A stretch of DNA of 15,272 nucleotides from Chloroflexia bacterium (GCA_025927935.1 JAICKM010000078.1:1-15272), one strand, 5' to 3'. Positions 1 through 7,137 are shown, counted from the stretch's first letter. Numbers and translations: made by a program. The notes: generated by a model from the sequence alone, not told the origin.

Positions 1-920
1 AAGGCGGCCTGGTGCTGGCCCGGCCGCGGGGGGGCGGTCTGGTCGGGCTGGTGGTGCAGGTGGGGGCGGTCTTTCAGGTGTTGCGCTGGTTTGACTACCG
101 GGCGCCACCGGACGACCGCGGCGCCTACCCCGCGCGACCGGGCTATGTGGTCGCGCCGGGCGGGTTGATCGACCTGGCCCAGGGGCGCGAGGTGGCCGAT
201 CCGGCCGGCGCCGGCGCCGTCTGGGAGCCGGAGAGCGGCGCCAACCCGCCGATGCGCCTGCGCCCGCTGAACGGTGCGACCGTCACCACGCTGCGCACGC
301 CCGTGACCCTGCCGCTGGCCGCCACGCGGGTCTTCGCCCAGGGCGACCCGCGCGACGGGACCATCCGCGACTGGAACGAGATCCGCGATGTCTTCGACAA
401 CTGCAACGAAGAACCCTATCGGGCGGACCTGTGCGTGGACAATATCTGGGAACCGGCGGGCATCGAGTTCCGGATCATTGTGCGCCGCGAGATCCGCATC
501 GCGGATAACTGGGCGCGCCAACTACCGGCCACGGTGCTGCGCGAATTCAGCCGCGCGCACAACCTGCCGCGCCTGCTGAATGTCTACTTCTTGCACGCGG
601 TGGAAGGAGCGCGGGCCTGGGGCGCCGCCGACCGCAATCCCGGCCAGAACGGCCAGCAGGGGGCGCTGTGGGTGGGCGACCGCTGTGCCGAGGGGCAGAC
701 CAGCGAGTGCTGGGCCGAGGACATCGTGACCATCGCCCACGAGGCGGGCCATTTTCTGAGCCTGGCCCATCGTTGCGACAACACCGGCGCCCACCCGCCT
801 TGCGGCCCCGGCGACGAACAGTACCTGATGTATGGCGACGGCACCAGCACCGTCTCGCGCCTGTTAACCGATGAGGAGATCTTCCGCGCCCGCCAGCGGG
901 CCTGGTACTATCGGCCATAA
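1..920 (+). CDS. Metzincin-like zinc metalloprotease, 5'-truncated by the window edge
   Basis: The frame is open to the left edge, so the N-terminus lies outside the window; a GTG at 12 is only the first start-like codon inside it, and residues below are numbered from it. The visible part ends at a TAA at 918-920. The zinc-binding helix is HEAGHFLSLAH, with H243, H247 and H253 as predicted ligands and E244 as the catalytic base. This is the extended HExxHxxxxxH pattern of metzincins, with Ser at the usual Gly position. Twenty residues later L-M-Y-G (Met273) can serve as the Met-turn. Cysteines around both (CNEEPYRADLC, DRCAEGQTSEC, RCDNTGAHPPC) suggest disulfides and an exported enzyme. The first visible residues are glycine- and valine-rich and hydrophobic, possibly the end of a membrane segment. 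Substrate unknown. The zinc-protease call is firm; the subfamily is not. Confidence 0.72.
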   Translation, partial: GGLVLARPRGGGLVGLVVQVGAVFQVLRWFDYRAPPDDRGAYPARPGYVVAPGGLIDLAQGREVADPAGAGAVWEPESGANPPMRLRPLNGATVTTLRTPVTLPLAATRVFAQGDPRDGTIRDWNEIRDVFDNCNEEPYRADLCVDNIWEPAGIEFRIIVRREIRIADNWARQLPATVLREFSRAHNLPRLLNVYFLHAVEGARAWGAADRNPGQNGQQGALWVGDRCAEGQTSECWAEDIVTIAHEAGHFLSLAHRCDNTGAHPPCGPGDEQYLMYGDGTSTVSRLLTDEEIFRARQRAWYYRP

Positions 921-949
921 GTCTCTAGCCCGCGCGACCGGGACTGTGC

Positions 950-1001
950 TATGATGGTTGCCAACGGCCTCTATCTTGCGTAGACAAGAGAGTGGTATAA
1001 T
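950..1001 (+). promoter_or_regulatory. Extended -10 promoter(s) for the HEAT-repeat gene
   Basis: A perfect TATAAT at 996-1001 is preceded by TGG, giving the extended -10 form TGnTATAAT, 55 bp before the ATG at 1056. No good -35 box lies at 16-18 bp, which extended -10 promoters tolerate. A second candidate, TGC plus TATGAT, lies at 947-955. The ten bases TATGATGGTT occur twice, at 950-959 and 1021-1030. Confidence 0.5.
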
Positions 1002-1055
1002 GAAAGGAGACCATCCGCGGTATGATGGTTTTCGATCAGCGAAAGGACGTTGGAC

Positions 1056-1679
1056 ATGGCAACGAATCCCGGCGGGACCCAACCCCGCTACGCGCCCCGG
1101 CCCCAGGTGCAGGCACCCGTGGACACGACCGGGCGGGTGATTAAGTTATTAGGCAAAGATCATATCGGCACGGATGTGATCCGCACCATTGCCGGGATGG
1201 GCGCGGACATCATCCCGACGTTGGGCGCCATCGCCACCGGCGAGCGCCCGGCCGGCACCTACGAGCGCGAGAATGCGATCTATGTGCTCGGCATGCTGGG
1301 CCAGGACAGTGCCATCGACGACCTGGCGCAGGTGCTATGGGACTCCAACCTGAACTTGCAGGTGCTGGCGGCGCGCGCCCTGGGGCGCGTCGGCAACCGC
1401 GGCAACGGCGCGGCCATCGACCTGCTGCGCCGGGTGTACAACGGCTACTGGGGGCCGAGCGCCGACGAACCCGAGGCGGCGCGGCCCGCCGCCGACAGTC
1501 CGGGGGGGGCGCGCCTCAATCTGCGCTCGTGGTCCGGCCAGGCGACCCCGACGCCGCTGCCGTCCGCGCTGGCGATGGAGATCCGCGACATTCTCGGCCT
1601 GAACGGCGACCACGCCGCCTATGTCACCGCGCCGCATGACACCCGGTCCCTGGAAAGCGATACCGGCCCCCTGCCCTGA
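1056..1679 (+). CDS. HEAT-repeat (armadillo-like helical) protein
   Basis: A 207-aa soluble protein. ATG 1056 is chosen over TTG 1050 because AAAGGA at 1042-1047 sits 8 nt upstream. Residues ~25-60 hold helices containing VIRTIAGMGADIIPTLG. Residues ~70-125 have clear HEAT/PBS-lyase-like paired helices: ENAIYVLGMLGQ, then DDLAQVLWDSNLNLQVLAARALGRVG, then AAIDLLRRVYNGYW. The A-x-x-x-L-G-x-x-G periodicity marks these repeats. A Pro/Ala-rich linker (~130-165) and a short C-terminal helix follow. HEAT folds are generally protein-binding scaffolds and no catalytic motif is visible, so the role is unknown. The gene has its own promoter and converges with the DUF72 gene, only 23 bp away. Confidence 0.7.
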   Translation: MATNPGGTQPRYAPRPQVQAPVDTTGRVIKLLGKDHIGTDVIRTIAGMGADIIPTLGAIATGERPAGTYERENAIYVLGMLGQDSAIDDLAQVLWDSNLNLQVLAARALGRVGNRGNGAAIDLLRRVYNGYWGPSADEPEAARPAADSPGGARLNLRSWSGQATPTPLPSALAMEIRDILGLNGDHAAYVTAPHDTRSLESDTGPLP

Positions 1680-1703
1680 GCGGCAGGGCGGCCGGCCCGC
1701 CCT
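1669..1703. terminator. Overlapping GC-rich hairpins between convergent genes
   Basis: Two alternative hairpins occupy the junction of the HEAT and DUF72 genes: CCCTGCC 1669-1675 with GGCAGGG 1682-1688, and AGGGCGG 1685-1691 with CCGCCCT 1697-1703. Both arms are perfect. They overlap the stop codons and have no T-tract on either strand, so intrinsic termination is only plausible. Confidence 0.3.
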
Positions 1704-2488
1704 CAGGCCACCTTTTCCCCGGCTTGCTCCAGCAATAGTTTGATCTGGCGCACCGTATCGACTGCCTGCCCGCGATAGTGGTTGTTGGTGTAGACATAGG
1801 TCGTGGGCGCTGCCTGGGTCAGTTGCTCGATCCTGGGCACCCACTCCTGTAACTCCTCGGTCGAGTAGCTGTAATTGTAGCGCTCCCAGGACTCGTCGTG
1901 CTGCCACCACTTCTGATAGTTGCGCCCATGGAAGCGCACATAGGCCACAGGCGCCGTCGCCACGGCAATGGGGGGAATCAGGCCCTTGAGATGCGGCTCG
2001 TCGACGCAGCAGTAGCCCAGGTTGTATTGCCGCAGCAGGTCCATGGTCTCGTCGGTGATCCAGCCGGAGTTGCGGAACTCGACGGCGACGGGCAGATCGC
2101 CCAGGCGCTCACGAAAGACCTTCAGGTAGTCGCGGTTCTCGGCGCTGGGCTTGAACGAGTTGGGGAACTGGGCCAGCACGCAGCCCAGTTTGTGCTGCTC
2201 GATCAGCGGCGTGAGCGCAGTGTTGAACTGCTCGAAGAAGGTCACGTCTTCGCGCTCGTGGGTCAGTTCCTTGCTGGCCTTGATGCTGAACACGAAGTCG
2301 TCGGGCACCTTGTCGGCCATAGCCTTCAGCGTGCGGTCGCTGGGCATGCGATAGTAGGTATAGTTGATTTCGGTGGTCTTGAATTCGCGGGCATAGAACG
2401 GCAACATCTCGGTCTTGCCGATGCCTTCGGGGTAATAAGTCCCGATCCAGTCGTCGTAGCTATAGCCGCTGGTTCCCACATAGAGCAT
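1703..2488 (-). CDS. DUF72 (YecE-like) TIM-barrel protein
   Basis: A 261-aa protein typical of the DUF72/YecE family in length and motifs: N-terminal GTSGYSYDDW followed by YYPEG, FYAREFKTTEINYTYYRMP, then VEFRNSGW near residue 137, AYVRFHGRN near 184, and YVYTNNHYRGQAV near 233. Members adopt a TIM-barrel fold; the biochemical activity is unknown. Two ATGs stand in tandem at 2491 and 2488. The Shine-Dalgarno GAGGTG (complement of 2494-2499) is 5 nt from the second and only 2 nt from the first, so 2488 is preferred. It looks monocistronic. Confidence 0.9.
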   Translation of the reverse strand: MLYVGTSGYSYDDWIGTYYPEGIGKTEMLPFYAREFKTTEINYTYYRMPSDRTLKAMADKVPDDFVFSIKASKELTHEREDVTFFEQFNTALTPLIEQHKLGCVLAQFPNSFKPSAENRDYLKVFRERLGDLPVAVEFRNSGWITDETMDLLRQYNLGYCCVDEPHLKGLIPPIAVATAPVAYVRFHGRNYQKWWQHDESWERYNYSYSTEELQEWVPRIEQLTQAAPTTYVYTNNHYRGQAVDTVRQIKLLLEQAGEKVA

Positions 2489-2523
2489 CATTGCACCTCA
2501 TCCGTTTTCATTTGTAGCCGGGT

Positions 2524-2594
2524 GGGCCGGTTTCCAACCGGCCCCTACAGCGCCAGTCGAGCGGGCCGGGCCGGTTGGAAACCGGCCCCTACAG
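2524..2594. repeat. Tandem pair of REP-like palindromes (GGGCCGGTT family)
   Basis: Copy A has arms GGGCCGGTT 2524-2532 and AACCGGCCC 2536-2544, loop TCC. Copy B has arms GGGCCGGTT 2568-2576 and AACCGGCCC 2580-2588, loop GGA, the reverse complement of copy A's loop. Both are followed by the same CTACAG tail (2545-2550, 2589-2594). Related palindromes with a CTACA-type tail occur at 8049 and 9918, and tail-less relatives at 12406 and 7417, always outside genes. Confidence 0.8.
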
Positions 2595-2708
2595 TCCTCT
2601 TCATATAACGTCTGCCGGGCACAGGCGTGCGCGGTGGCTTTGGCCGTGCCGCCCGGCGGCGTGGTAAGATGGAAGCATCCCGGCGTGGGGACCAACCTAA
2701 CCCCCCGG

Positions 2709-2733
2709 CCCCCTTCCCGCCGCGGGAAGGGGG
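2709..2733. repeat. Palindromic CCCCCTTCCC/GGGAAGGGGG element
   Basis: Arms CCCCCTTCCC 2709-2718 and GGGAAGGGGG 2724-2733 enclose GCCGC, preceded by a further C-run at 2701-2706. This has the look of a dispersed intergenic palindrome unrelated to the GGCCGGTT family. It could stall or terminate transcription but has no T-tract. Confidence 0.55.
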
Positions 2734-2889
2734 GGTCGTCGCGCTGGACCGGGGATAGAGGTGGGATAGGGTGCCGGGAAGCCCACCGTGCCGTGCAGCC
2801 TATCAGTGGTGCTGGAATTGCTGATAGCCCCGACGGATCGAAATCGCAATTGGCTGGTTATGATGGACCAGCGGCTAACAGGAGCATAC

Positions 2890-4536
2890 ATGGCAACGCA
2901 AATTATCGTCGTGGGGCTGGGACCGGGGGCGTGGGAGCAGGTGACACTGGAGGCGCGCGATGTGCTGGCGGCAGCGCAGACCATCTGGCTGCGCACGGCG
3001 ACGCACCCGACCAATGACCACCTGCCCCAACATCTCAAGATCGAGAGTTTCGACTACCTCTACGAGCGCGAGGCGAGCTTTGCGGCGATCTACCGGCAGA
3101 TCGCCGAGAGCCTGGTGGAGCGGGCGCAGGCAGGGGACGCGGCCCGGCCACTGATCTATGGCGTGCCCGGTCACCCGCTGGTGGGCGAGGCGTCGGTGCG
3201 CCGGCTGCTGCCGCTGGCGCGGGCGGCGAGCGTGCCGGTGCGCATCGTGGCCGGACTGTCGTTCCTGGAGCCGGTCTGCACGGCGCTGGAGATCGACCCG
3301 TTGCAACACGGCTTACAGATCCTCGATGCGACCGAGTTGCTGGAAGTGGGCGACCCTGCCCCGCCATCGTCGGCCAAGTGGTTGAAGCCCGACCCGCCCC
3401 CGGCAGAAGAGGCGCAGCGCGAGCCGTTCTACTTCAGCCCCTACGCCCTGCCGGTACCGCCGGAGGCGTTCCCCACGCTGCAAGGACTCAGCCCCATGCT
3501 GCCCGTGCTGGTGACGCAGGTCTATAACGACCCCGTGGCGGGCGCGGTGAAGCTGGGGCTGCTCGAAAAGTACCCGGCGGATCACCCGGTGAGCCTGGTG
3601 ATGGCAGCGGGCGTGCCGGGGCAGGAGCGCGTGCTGCACCTGCCGCTAGCCGAACTCGACCACGGCCACGGCATCGACCACCTGGCCTGCGTCTACCTGC
3701 CGCCGCTCGACCCGCTGGCCCATCCGCGCGACGTGGACTCGCTGATCTACCTGATGGGCCGGTTGCGCGGCCCCGGCGGCTGCCCCTGGGACCGCGAACA
3801 AAGCCACGACTCGCTCAAGCGCTACCTGCTGGAAGAGACCTATGAGACGCTGGACGCGCTCGACTCCGGCGATCCGGCGCTCATGGCCGAGGAACTGGGC
3901 GATTTGCTGCTACAGATCGTGTTCCACGCGCAGGTGGCCGTGTCGGAAGAAGAGTTCACCCTGGGCGACGTGGTCCACTCGATTGTGACCAAGCTGGTGC
4001 GCCGCCACCCGCACGTCTTCGGCGACGTGACGGTGGAGAACGCGGAGGGCGTCGTCACCAACTGGCAGACGATCAAGAGCGCCGAAAAACAGGCCCAGCG
4101 CGCGGCGGGCGCGGGCGACGAGTCGCCGGACGCGGACCTGGAGGTGACGAGCCTGTTGCGGAGCGTGCCGCGCTCAATGCCCGCGCTCAGCGCCGCGCAC
4201 CAGATCTCGGAGCGGGCGGTCAAGGCCGGGTTCGAGTGGGACCGCATGGAAGATGTGTTCGCCAAGGTCCACGAGGAGTTGGAGGAACTGCGCACGGCCC
4301 CCGACCCGGCCCACCGCCAGGAAGAGCTGGGCGATCTGCTGTTCACGCTGGTGAACGTGGCGCGCTGGTGGGGCGTGGACGCGGAGGAGACGCTGCGCGC
4401 CATGAACCGCAAATTCATCCGCCGCTTCGCCGCGATGGAGCGTCTGGCGCTGCACGACGGCAAACGCCTGCGCGGCATGCCGGTGGCGGAGATGGAGACG
4501 TACTGGCAGGCGGCCAAGCAAGCCGAGCGGGCCTGA
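2890..4536 (+). CDS. Fused tetrapyrrole (SAM-dependent) methylase-like / MazG nucleotide pyrophosphohydrolase (YabN type)
   Basis: A 548-aa two-domain protein of YabN architecture. Residues 1-~240 resemble the tetrapyrrole methylase fold: N-terminal IIVVGLGPGAWEQVTLEA, then YGVPGHPLVGEASV near residue 93 and PVSLVMAAGVPGQERV near 231. The C-terminal part from ~275 is MazG: GCPWD (C298), then the metal-binding signature E315-E316-x-x-E319 with E334/E335 and D338 of EELGD. A second weaker MazG-like unit (KVHEELEELRTA, EELGDLLFTLVNVARW) follows. MazG enzymes hydrolyse NTPs to NMP and pyrophosphate; the methylase-like part has no proven activity here. A Pro-rich insertion (~152-200) makes it longer than B. 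subtilis YabN. ATG 2890 follows AGGAG by 5 nt; the frame upstream is open but lacks family sequence. Confidence 0.9.
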   Translation: MATQIIVVGLGPGAWEQVTLEARDVLAAAQTIWLRTATHPTNDHLPQHLKIESFDYLYEREASFAAIYRQIAESLVERAQAGDAARPLIYGVPGHPLVGEASVRRLLPLARAASVPVRIVAGLSFLEPVCTALEIDPLQHGLQILDATELLEVGDPAPPSSAKWLKPDPPPAEEAQREPFYFSPYALPVPPEAFPTLQGLSPMLPVLVTQVYNDPVAGAVKLGLLEKYPADHPVSLVMAAGVPGQERVLHLPLAELDHGHGIDHLACVYLPPLDPLAHPRDVDSLIYLMGRLRGPGGCPWDREQSHDSLKRYLLEETYETLDALDSGDPALMAEELGDLLLQIVFHAQVAVSEEEFTLGDVVHSIVTKLVRRHPHVFGDVTVENAEGVVTNWQTIKSAEKQAQRAAGAGDESPDADLEVTSLLRSVPRSMPALSAAHQISERAVKAGFEWDRMEDVFAKVHEELEELRTAPDPAHRQEELGDLLFTLVNVARWWGVDAEETLRAMNRKFIRRFAAMERLALHDGKRLRGMPVAEMETYWQAAKQAERA

Positions 4537-4550
4537 TGGAGATCGCGCCG

Positions 4551-4580
4551 CAGGCGGCGAGCCCGATAGCCCGCCGCCTG
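4551..4580. terminator. Hairpin between convergent genes
   Basis: Perfect 9-bp arms CAGGCGGCG (4551-4559) and CGCCGCCTG (4572-4580) with a 12-nt loop fill the 54-bp gap between the convergent YabN/MazG gene and the membrane-protein gene. Position suits a shared terminator, but there is no T-tract on either side. Confidence 0.4.
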
Positions 4581-4590
4581 ACTCGCCGGC

Positions 4591-5139
4591 TTATTGATGC
4601 GCCAGGGTGTTTCGCCGGATGATCAGGTAGACGCCCAACGCGATCAGGACCAGCGGCCAGCCCCAACCCAGGGCCTGCAGCAGCCAGATCCCGTTCTCGC
4701 CAGCCAGCAGAGCTGCGCCGATAAAGGCCAGCACGCCGCCGGGGATCAGCGGCCACCAGATCAGTTTGTCCGTGAAAAACGCCGAGAGCGGGGTAATGAG
4801 CACCCAGCCCAACGCCATGGAGAGCAGGATGATGCCGCCCGTCATGTAACCGCTGTACTCGACAAACGGCCCGGTGGTCAGGGCGACGCCCAGCCCGACG
4901 CCGGTCAGGATACCGCCGGGGATCAGAAACCCCATGCGGCGCCCCATGCAGCCGGCGACCAGGAATACTAACCCTGCCGCTAGGAGGACAAAGCTGCTCC
5001 AGATCACCCCTCCATACTGCCCGATAAAGGCCAGGACCCCGATGCCGATTAATACTGCCCCGCCGATCCACCGGTCATCGTGTGTAGACGGTGCCGTGGG
5101 ACCGGGTACATTGGGTATATTGGTAGCTGGAGTATTCAC
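4591..5139 (-). CDS. Small multi-pass membrane protein, unknown function
   Basis: A 182-aa protein. After a Pro/Thr-rich tail (~25 aa) it has about six hydrophobic segments: GGAVLIGIGVLAFIGQY, FVLLAAGLVFLVAGC, FLIPGGILTGVGLGVAL, GGIILLSMALGWVLI, WWPLIPGGVLAFIGAALL and WPLVLIALGVYLII. The repeated x-x-I-G-x-x-x-F-I/L-G pattern and the Trp-Pro before a helix recall DUF5668/LiaF-type membrane regions, but that is only a resemblance. GTG 5139 is chosen because AAAGGAG (complement of 5146-5152) lies 6 nt upstream; TTG 5142 would be too close. No partner gene is adjacent. Confidence 0.75.
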   Translation of the reverse strand: MNTPATNIPNVPGPTAPSTHDDRWIGGAVLIGIGVLAFIGQYGGVIWSSFVLLAAGLVFLVAGCMGRRMGFLIPGGILTGVGLGVALTTGPFVEYSGYMTGGIILLSMALGWVLITPLSAFFTDKLIWWPLIPGGVLAFIGAALLAGENGIWLLQALGWGWPLVLIALGVYLIIRRNTLAHQ

Positions 5140-5172
5140 CAAAAACTCCTTTCCCTACCCAACCTGGGACTC

Positions 5173-5190
5173 ATCGCCCGGCCGGGCGAT
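5173..5190. repeat. Perfect 18-bp palindrome in the divergent intergenic region
   Basis: ATCGCCCGGCCGGGCGAT is its own reverse complement. It lies 34 bp upstream of the membrane-protein start (minus) and 88 bp upstream of the plus-strand gene at 5278, so it could be an operator or a leader structure of the minus-strand transcript. Next to it is a shorter inverted repeat TCATA/TATGA (5206-5217). Confidence 0.45.
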
Positions 5191-5277
5191 CATCCCATGC
5201 CACTATCATAAGTATGACACTTTCAGGCGCGCCGCCGCGTAACGGCAACGCAACAGGGGGGTAGCATTCAACCACAA

Positions 5278-6180
5278 ATGGCAGCCAATATCGCAACCGT
5301 GGAGACGCACAGTCCGTCTGGCGATACCGCGCCCGGCGACCCGGGCGCGCGATTTGAAGCGCTGTATGCGCAAGCCTGGGCCGACCTGGCGCGGCTGCGC
5401 GACACACCACCGGCGGCCCCCTGGTTGCTGCCCGAGGCCACGCCGGTGCTGGCGTATGGGGCGTGGCAAACGGCGCGCATCGCCACGGCGGCGCTCAATC
5501 CTTCGGAGGACGAGTTCCAGACGCGCGAGGCGCCGCGACGGGCGCTGCCGCCCGAACGGCAACGGCTGTTGCATTGGCCTGCCGACGGCTGCCTCACGCC
5601 CGCGCGGCTGGCCGAGGCGCGGCGGCTGGCCGAAGGCTATTTCACACGCGGCCAGGCGTACTGGACGTGGTTCGGGCGCTACCGCGGCCTGCTCGACGCG
5701 CTCGGTATGCCGTTCGAGAGCGGGCTGGCCTGCCAGACCAATTACGGCTCGCCCTATACCACGGTGGTCGGGTGGGGCGCCGTGCGCTCGACCGCCTGCC
5801 GCACGCTGCTAGCCCGCCACGGCGGCCCCGTCTGGCGGGCGCTGCTCGAACTAATGCCCCACTTACAGATCGTGCTGGGCCAGGGCGCGGGCTGGCGCAC
5901 CGTGCCGCCGCTGTTCGGCTTCACGCCCGACGCCTGGACACCCCTGCCCACGGAGTTCGACCGCAAGGGCGGCGCGGCGGCGGGTGCGCGCCCCCATCTG
6001 CTCCACCGCCGCGTCGTCGTCGCCGGGCGACCTGTCGATCTGTTCTGGTGGCGGCCCAACCGGGGCGGCCCGCTGACCTGGTTGAGCGATACCGATGCCC
6101 GACGCCTGGGCGCGATCATCGCCGCCGTTGCCGGCAAAGCACCGGCGCAGGTGGATGAGGCTGGTTGCCAGGGCGCCTGA
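5278..6180 (+). CDS. Hypothetical protein, possibly uracil-DNA-glycosylase-like fold
   Basis: A 300-aa soluble protein, not confidently recognised. Three patches resemble the UDG-like superfamily: a hydrophobic strand ending in A-L-N-P-S (N74-P75-S76) then EDEF, like the GLNPS motif that follows the first strand; YWTWFGRY (residues 128-135) and GLACQTNYGSPYT (~149-161), which recall the NPYWxWF and following motif in uncharacterised UDG-like proteins; and LQIVLGQGAGW (~196-206), like the strand carrying the second active-site motif. The catalytic Asp and His of classical UDGs are not obvious. ATG 5278 has only a distant G-run (5255-5261) as ribosome binding site, so the start is tentative. 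The next gene has its own promoter at the end of this one. Confidence 0.55.
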   Translation: MAANIATVETHSPSGDTAPGDPGARFEALYAQAWADLARLRDTPPAAPWLLPEATPVLAYGAWQTARIATAALNPSEDEFQTREAPRRALPPERQRLLHWPADGCLTPARLAEARRLAEGYFTRGQAYWTWFGRYRGLLDALGMPFESGLACQTNYGSPYTTVVGWGAVRSTACRTLLARHGGPVWRALLELMPHLQIVLGQGAGWRTVPPLFGFTPDAWTPLPTEFDRKGGAAAGARPHLLHRRVVVAGRPVDLFWWRPNRGGPLTWLSDTDARRLGAIIAAVAGKAPAQVDEAGCQGA

Positions 6181-6193
6181 AACCTGCTATAAT
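6165..6193 (+). promoter_or_regulatory. Sigma70-type promoter for the 6257 membrane-protein gene
   Basis: TTGCCA (6165-6170), 17-bp spacer, TATAAT (6188-6193) preceded by TGC for an extended -10. It overlaps the last codons of the upstream gene. Predicted start is near 6200, leaving a ~57-nt leader with AGGAGG at 6241-6246. Confidence 0.82.
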
Positions 6194-6256
6194 CGCGGCA
6201 GTTTTGGGCAATTCACTACCCCATCGCGCAACTTACATCCAGGAGGCTCTACTCTA

Positions 6257-6997
6257 ATGAGTTTGTCGTTACTGCCCGCTATGGGCAGGCTGTTCAACAC
6301 GGGCGCCGGCCCCGTTAGCGATGTGCCCGCGATCCAGGCGGCACAGGCCGTCACCGCGACGGCCACCACCGGCAGCGCCGTCACACCCACCGTCGCCGCA
6401 ACCGCCACTGCCGGCAGCGCCGTCACGCCCACCGCCGCCGTGCCCGCGGGGACGGAGAATATCCCCGCCGCGCCGGCCGCAAACCCGTTCAGCGTGGACT
6501 ACCTGACCCAGGCCGCGCAACCCGGCCTGGGCCTCTTTTCGACGCTGTTTTTGCTGCTTAGCGCGATTTTGCTGGGGGCCGGACTCTATTACTACTTTGT
6601 GGGCAAAAACCGCTGGCGCCGGGTCCATAAGCTGAACTACCGGCTCGCCAACACCTGGAGCGTCATCGCCATGAGCCTGGGCGGCCTGGGCGTGCTGTTT
6701 GTCCTCTTCCGCATCCTCGCAATCGAGGGGCTGAACATGCGGTTCTGGCTCTACTTGCTCCTGCTGGTCATGATCGGGTTCGCTATCTACGCGGCGTATT
6801 ACTTCCGCACCCGTTATCCCGCCGAACTGGCGAAATTCAGCAAGACGCAGAAGGGCCGGACCGCCGCGCCCGCGCGAGCGCGCACGCAGGCCCCGCGGAC
6901 CGCGAATCCCGCCGCCCCGGTGCGTCCTACCGGCACTCCCGGTAATCCGCGCGGCACCTCGCAGCGCGGCGAGCGGCGGCGCGAGAAAAAGCGGTAG
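6257..6997 (+). CDS. Three-helix membrane protein with Ala/Thr-rich head and basic tail, unknown function
   Basis: A 246-aa protein. ATG 6257 is 10 nt after AGGAGG (6241-6246), and a promoter at 6165-6193 excludes the longer frame opening at 6095. Residues 1-~90 are Ala/Thr/Pro-rich and low-complexity, with a 14-residue tandem repeat centred on TGSAVTPT/AGSAVTPT. Three hydrophobic segments follow: GLFSTLFLLLSAILLGAGLYYYFV (~91-114), SVIAMSLGGLGVLFVLFRILA (~134-155) and FWLYLLLLVMIGFAIYAAYYF (~162-182). The C-terminus (~185-246) is proline/arginine-rich and strongly basic, ending RREKKR, suggesting a cytoplasmic disordered tail that could bind nucleic acid or ribosomes. No recognised family. 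Confidence 0.72.
   Translation: MSLSLLPAMGRLFNTGAGPVSDVPAIQAAQAVTATATTGSAVTPTVAATATAGSAVTPTAAVPAGTENIPAAPAANPFSVDYLTQAAQPGLGLFSTLFLLLSAILLGAGLYYYFVGKNRWRRVHKLNYRLANTWSVIAMSLGGLGVLFVLFRILAIEGLNMRFWLYLLLLVMIGFAIYAAYYFRTRYPAELAKFSKTQKGRTAAPARARTQAPRTANPAAPVRPTGTPGNPRGTSQRGERRREKKR
6369..6434 (+). repeat. In-frame 42-bp tandem repeat
   Basis: The 24-base block at 6369-6392 recurs at 6411-6434 with one difference (A/G), an offset of exactly 14 codons. It encodes the repeated GSAVTPT peptide of the low-complexity head and is likely to vary in length between strains. Confidence 0.7.
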
Positions 6998-7019
6998 CTC
7001 GATCCATCGGACGCAAGAT

Positions 7020-7070
7020 AAAAAAAGCCGGGGGCCGGTTCCGAGGAGAGCTTCGGAACCGGCCCCCGGC
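7020..7070 (-). terminator. Strong intrinsic terminator serving the minus-strand 56-aa gene
   Basis: Perfect 18-bp arms GCCGGGGGCCGGTTCCGA (7027-7044) and its complement (7053-7070) enclose an 8-nt loop. On the minus strand the stem is followed by seven T (complement of 7020-7026), the classic Rho-independent form. It lies ~50 bp past the stop of the small gene at 7122-7292. It may also end the plus-strand gene at 6997, but there the T-tract is missing. Confidence 0.8.
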
Positions 7071-7073
7071 CGT

Positions 7074-7137
7074 CTTCAGTGGGCAGCCGGCGGGGAAACC
7101 GCGTCTGTGGGGGCTACAGGCTTACCGCCCGCTGAAG
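7074..7137. repeat. Long-range inverted repeat beside the small-gene terminator
   Basis: CTTCAGTGGGC (7074-7084) pairs with GCCCGCTGAAG (7127-7137) apart from one G-T position. It spans the stop codon of the 56-aa gene and could fold the 3' end of its mRNA together with the terminator at 7020-7070. Confidence 0.35.

Larger units (their letters stand above)
2489..2889. other. 401-bp gene-free region between DUF72 and YabN/MazG genes
   Basis: No convincing coding sequence lies here. It holds two REP-like palindromes (2524-2594), a C/G-rich hairpin (2709-2733), a weak extended -10 promoter candidate (TGG plus TAAGAT, 2662-2670) and another -10-like TATGAT at 2859-2864. Reading frames that cross it are interrupted or lack a ribosome binding site. 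Confidence 0.6.

Noticed and set aside
1898..2608. 236-codon plus-strand frame opposite the DUF72 gene
   Set aside because: The minus-strand protein has clear family motifs; the opposite frame is a composition artefact of high-GC coding DNA and runs through the REP palindromes.
7027..7070. Terminator only for the plus-strand membrane protein ending at 6997
   Set aside because: The T-tract follows the stem only on the minus strand; on the plus strand the A-run precedes it.
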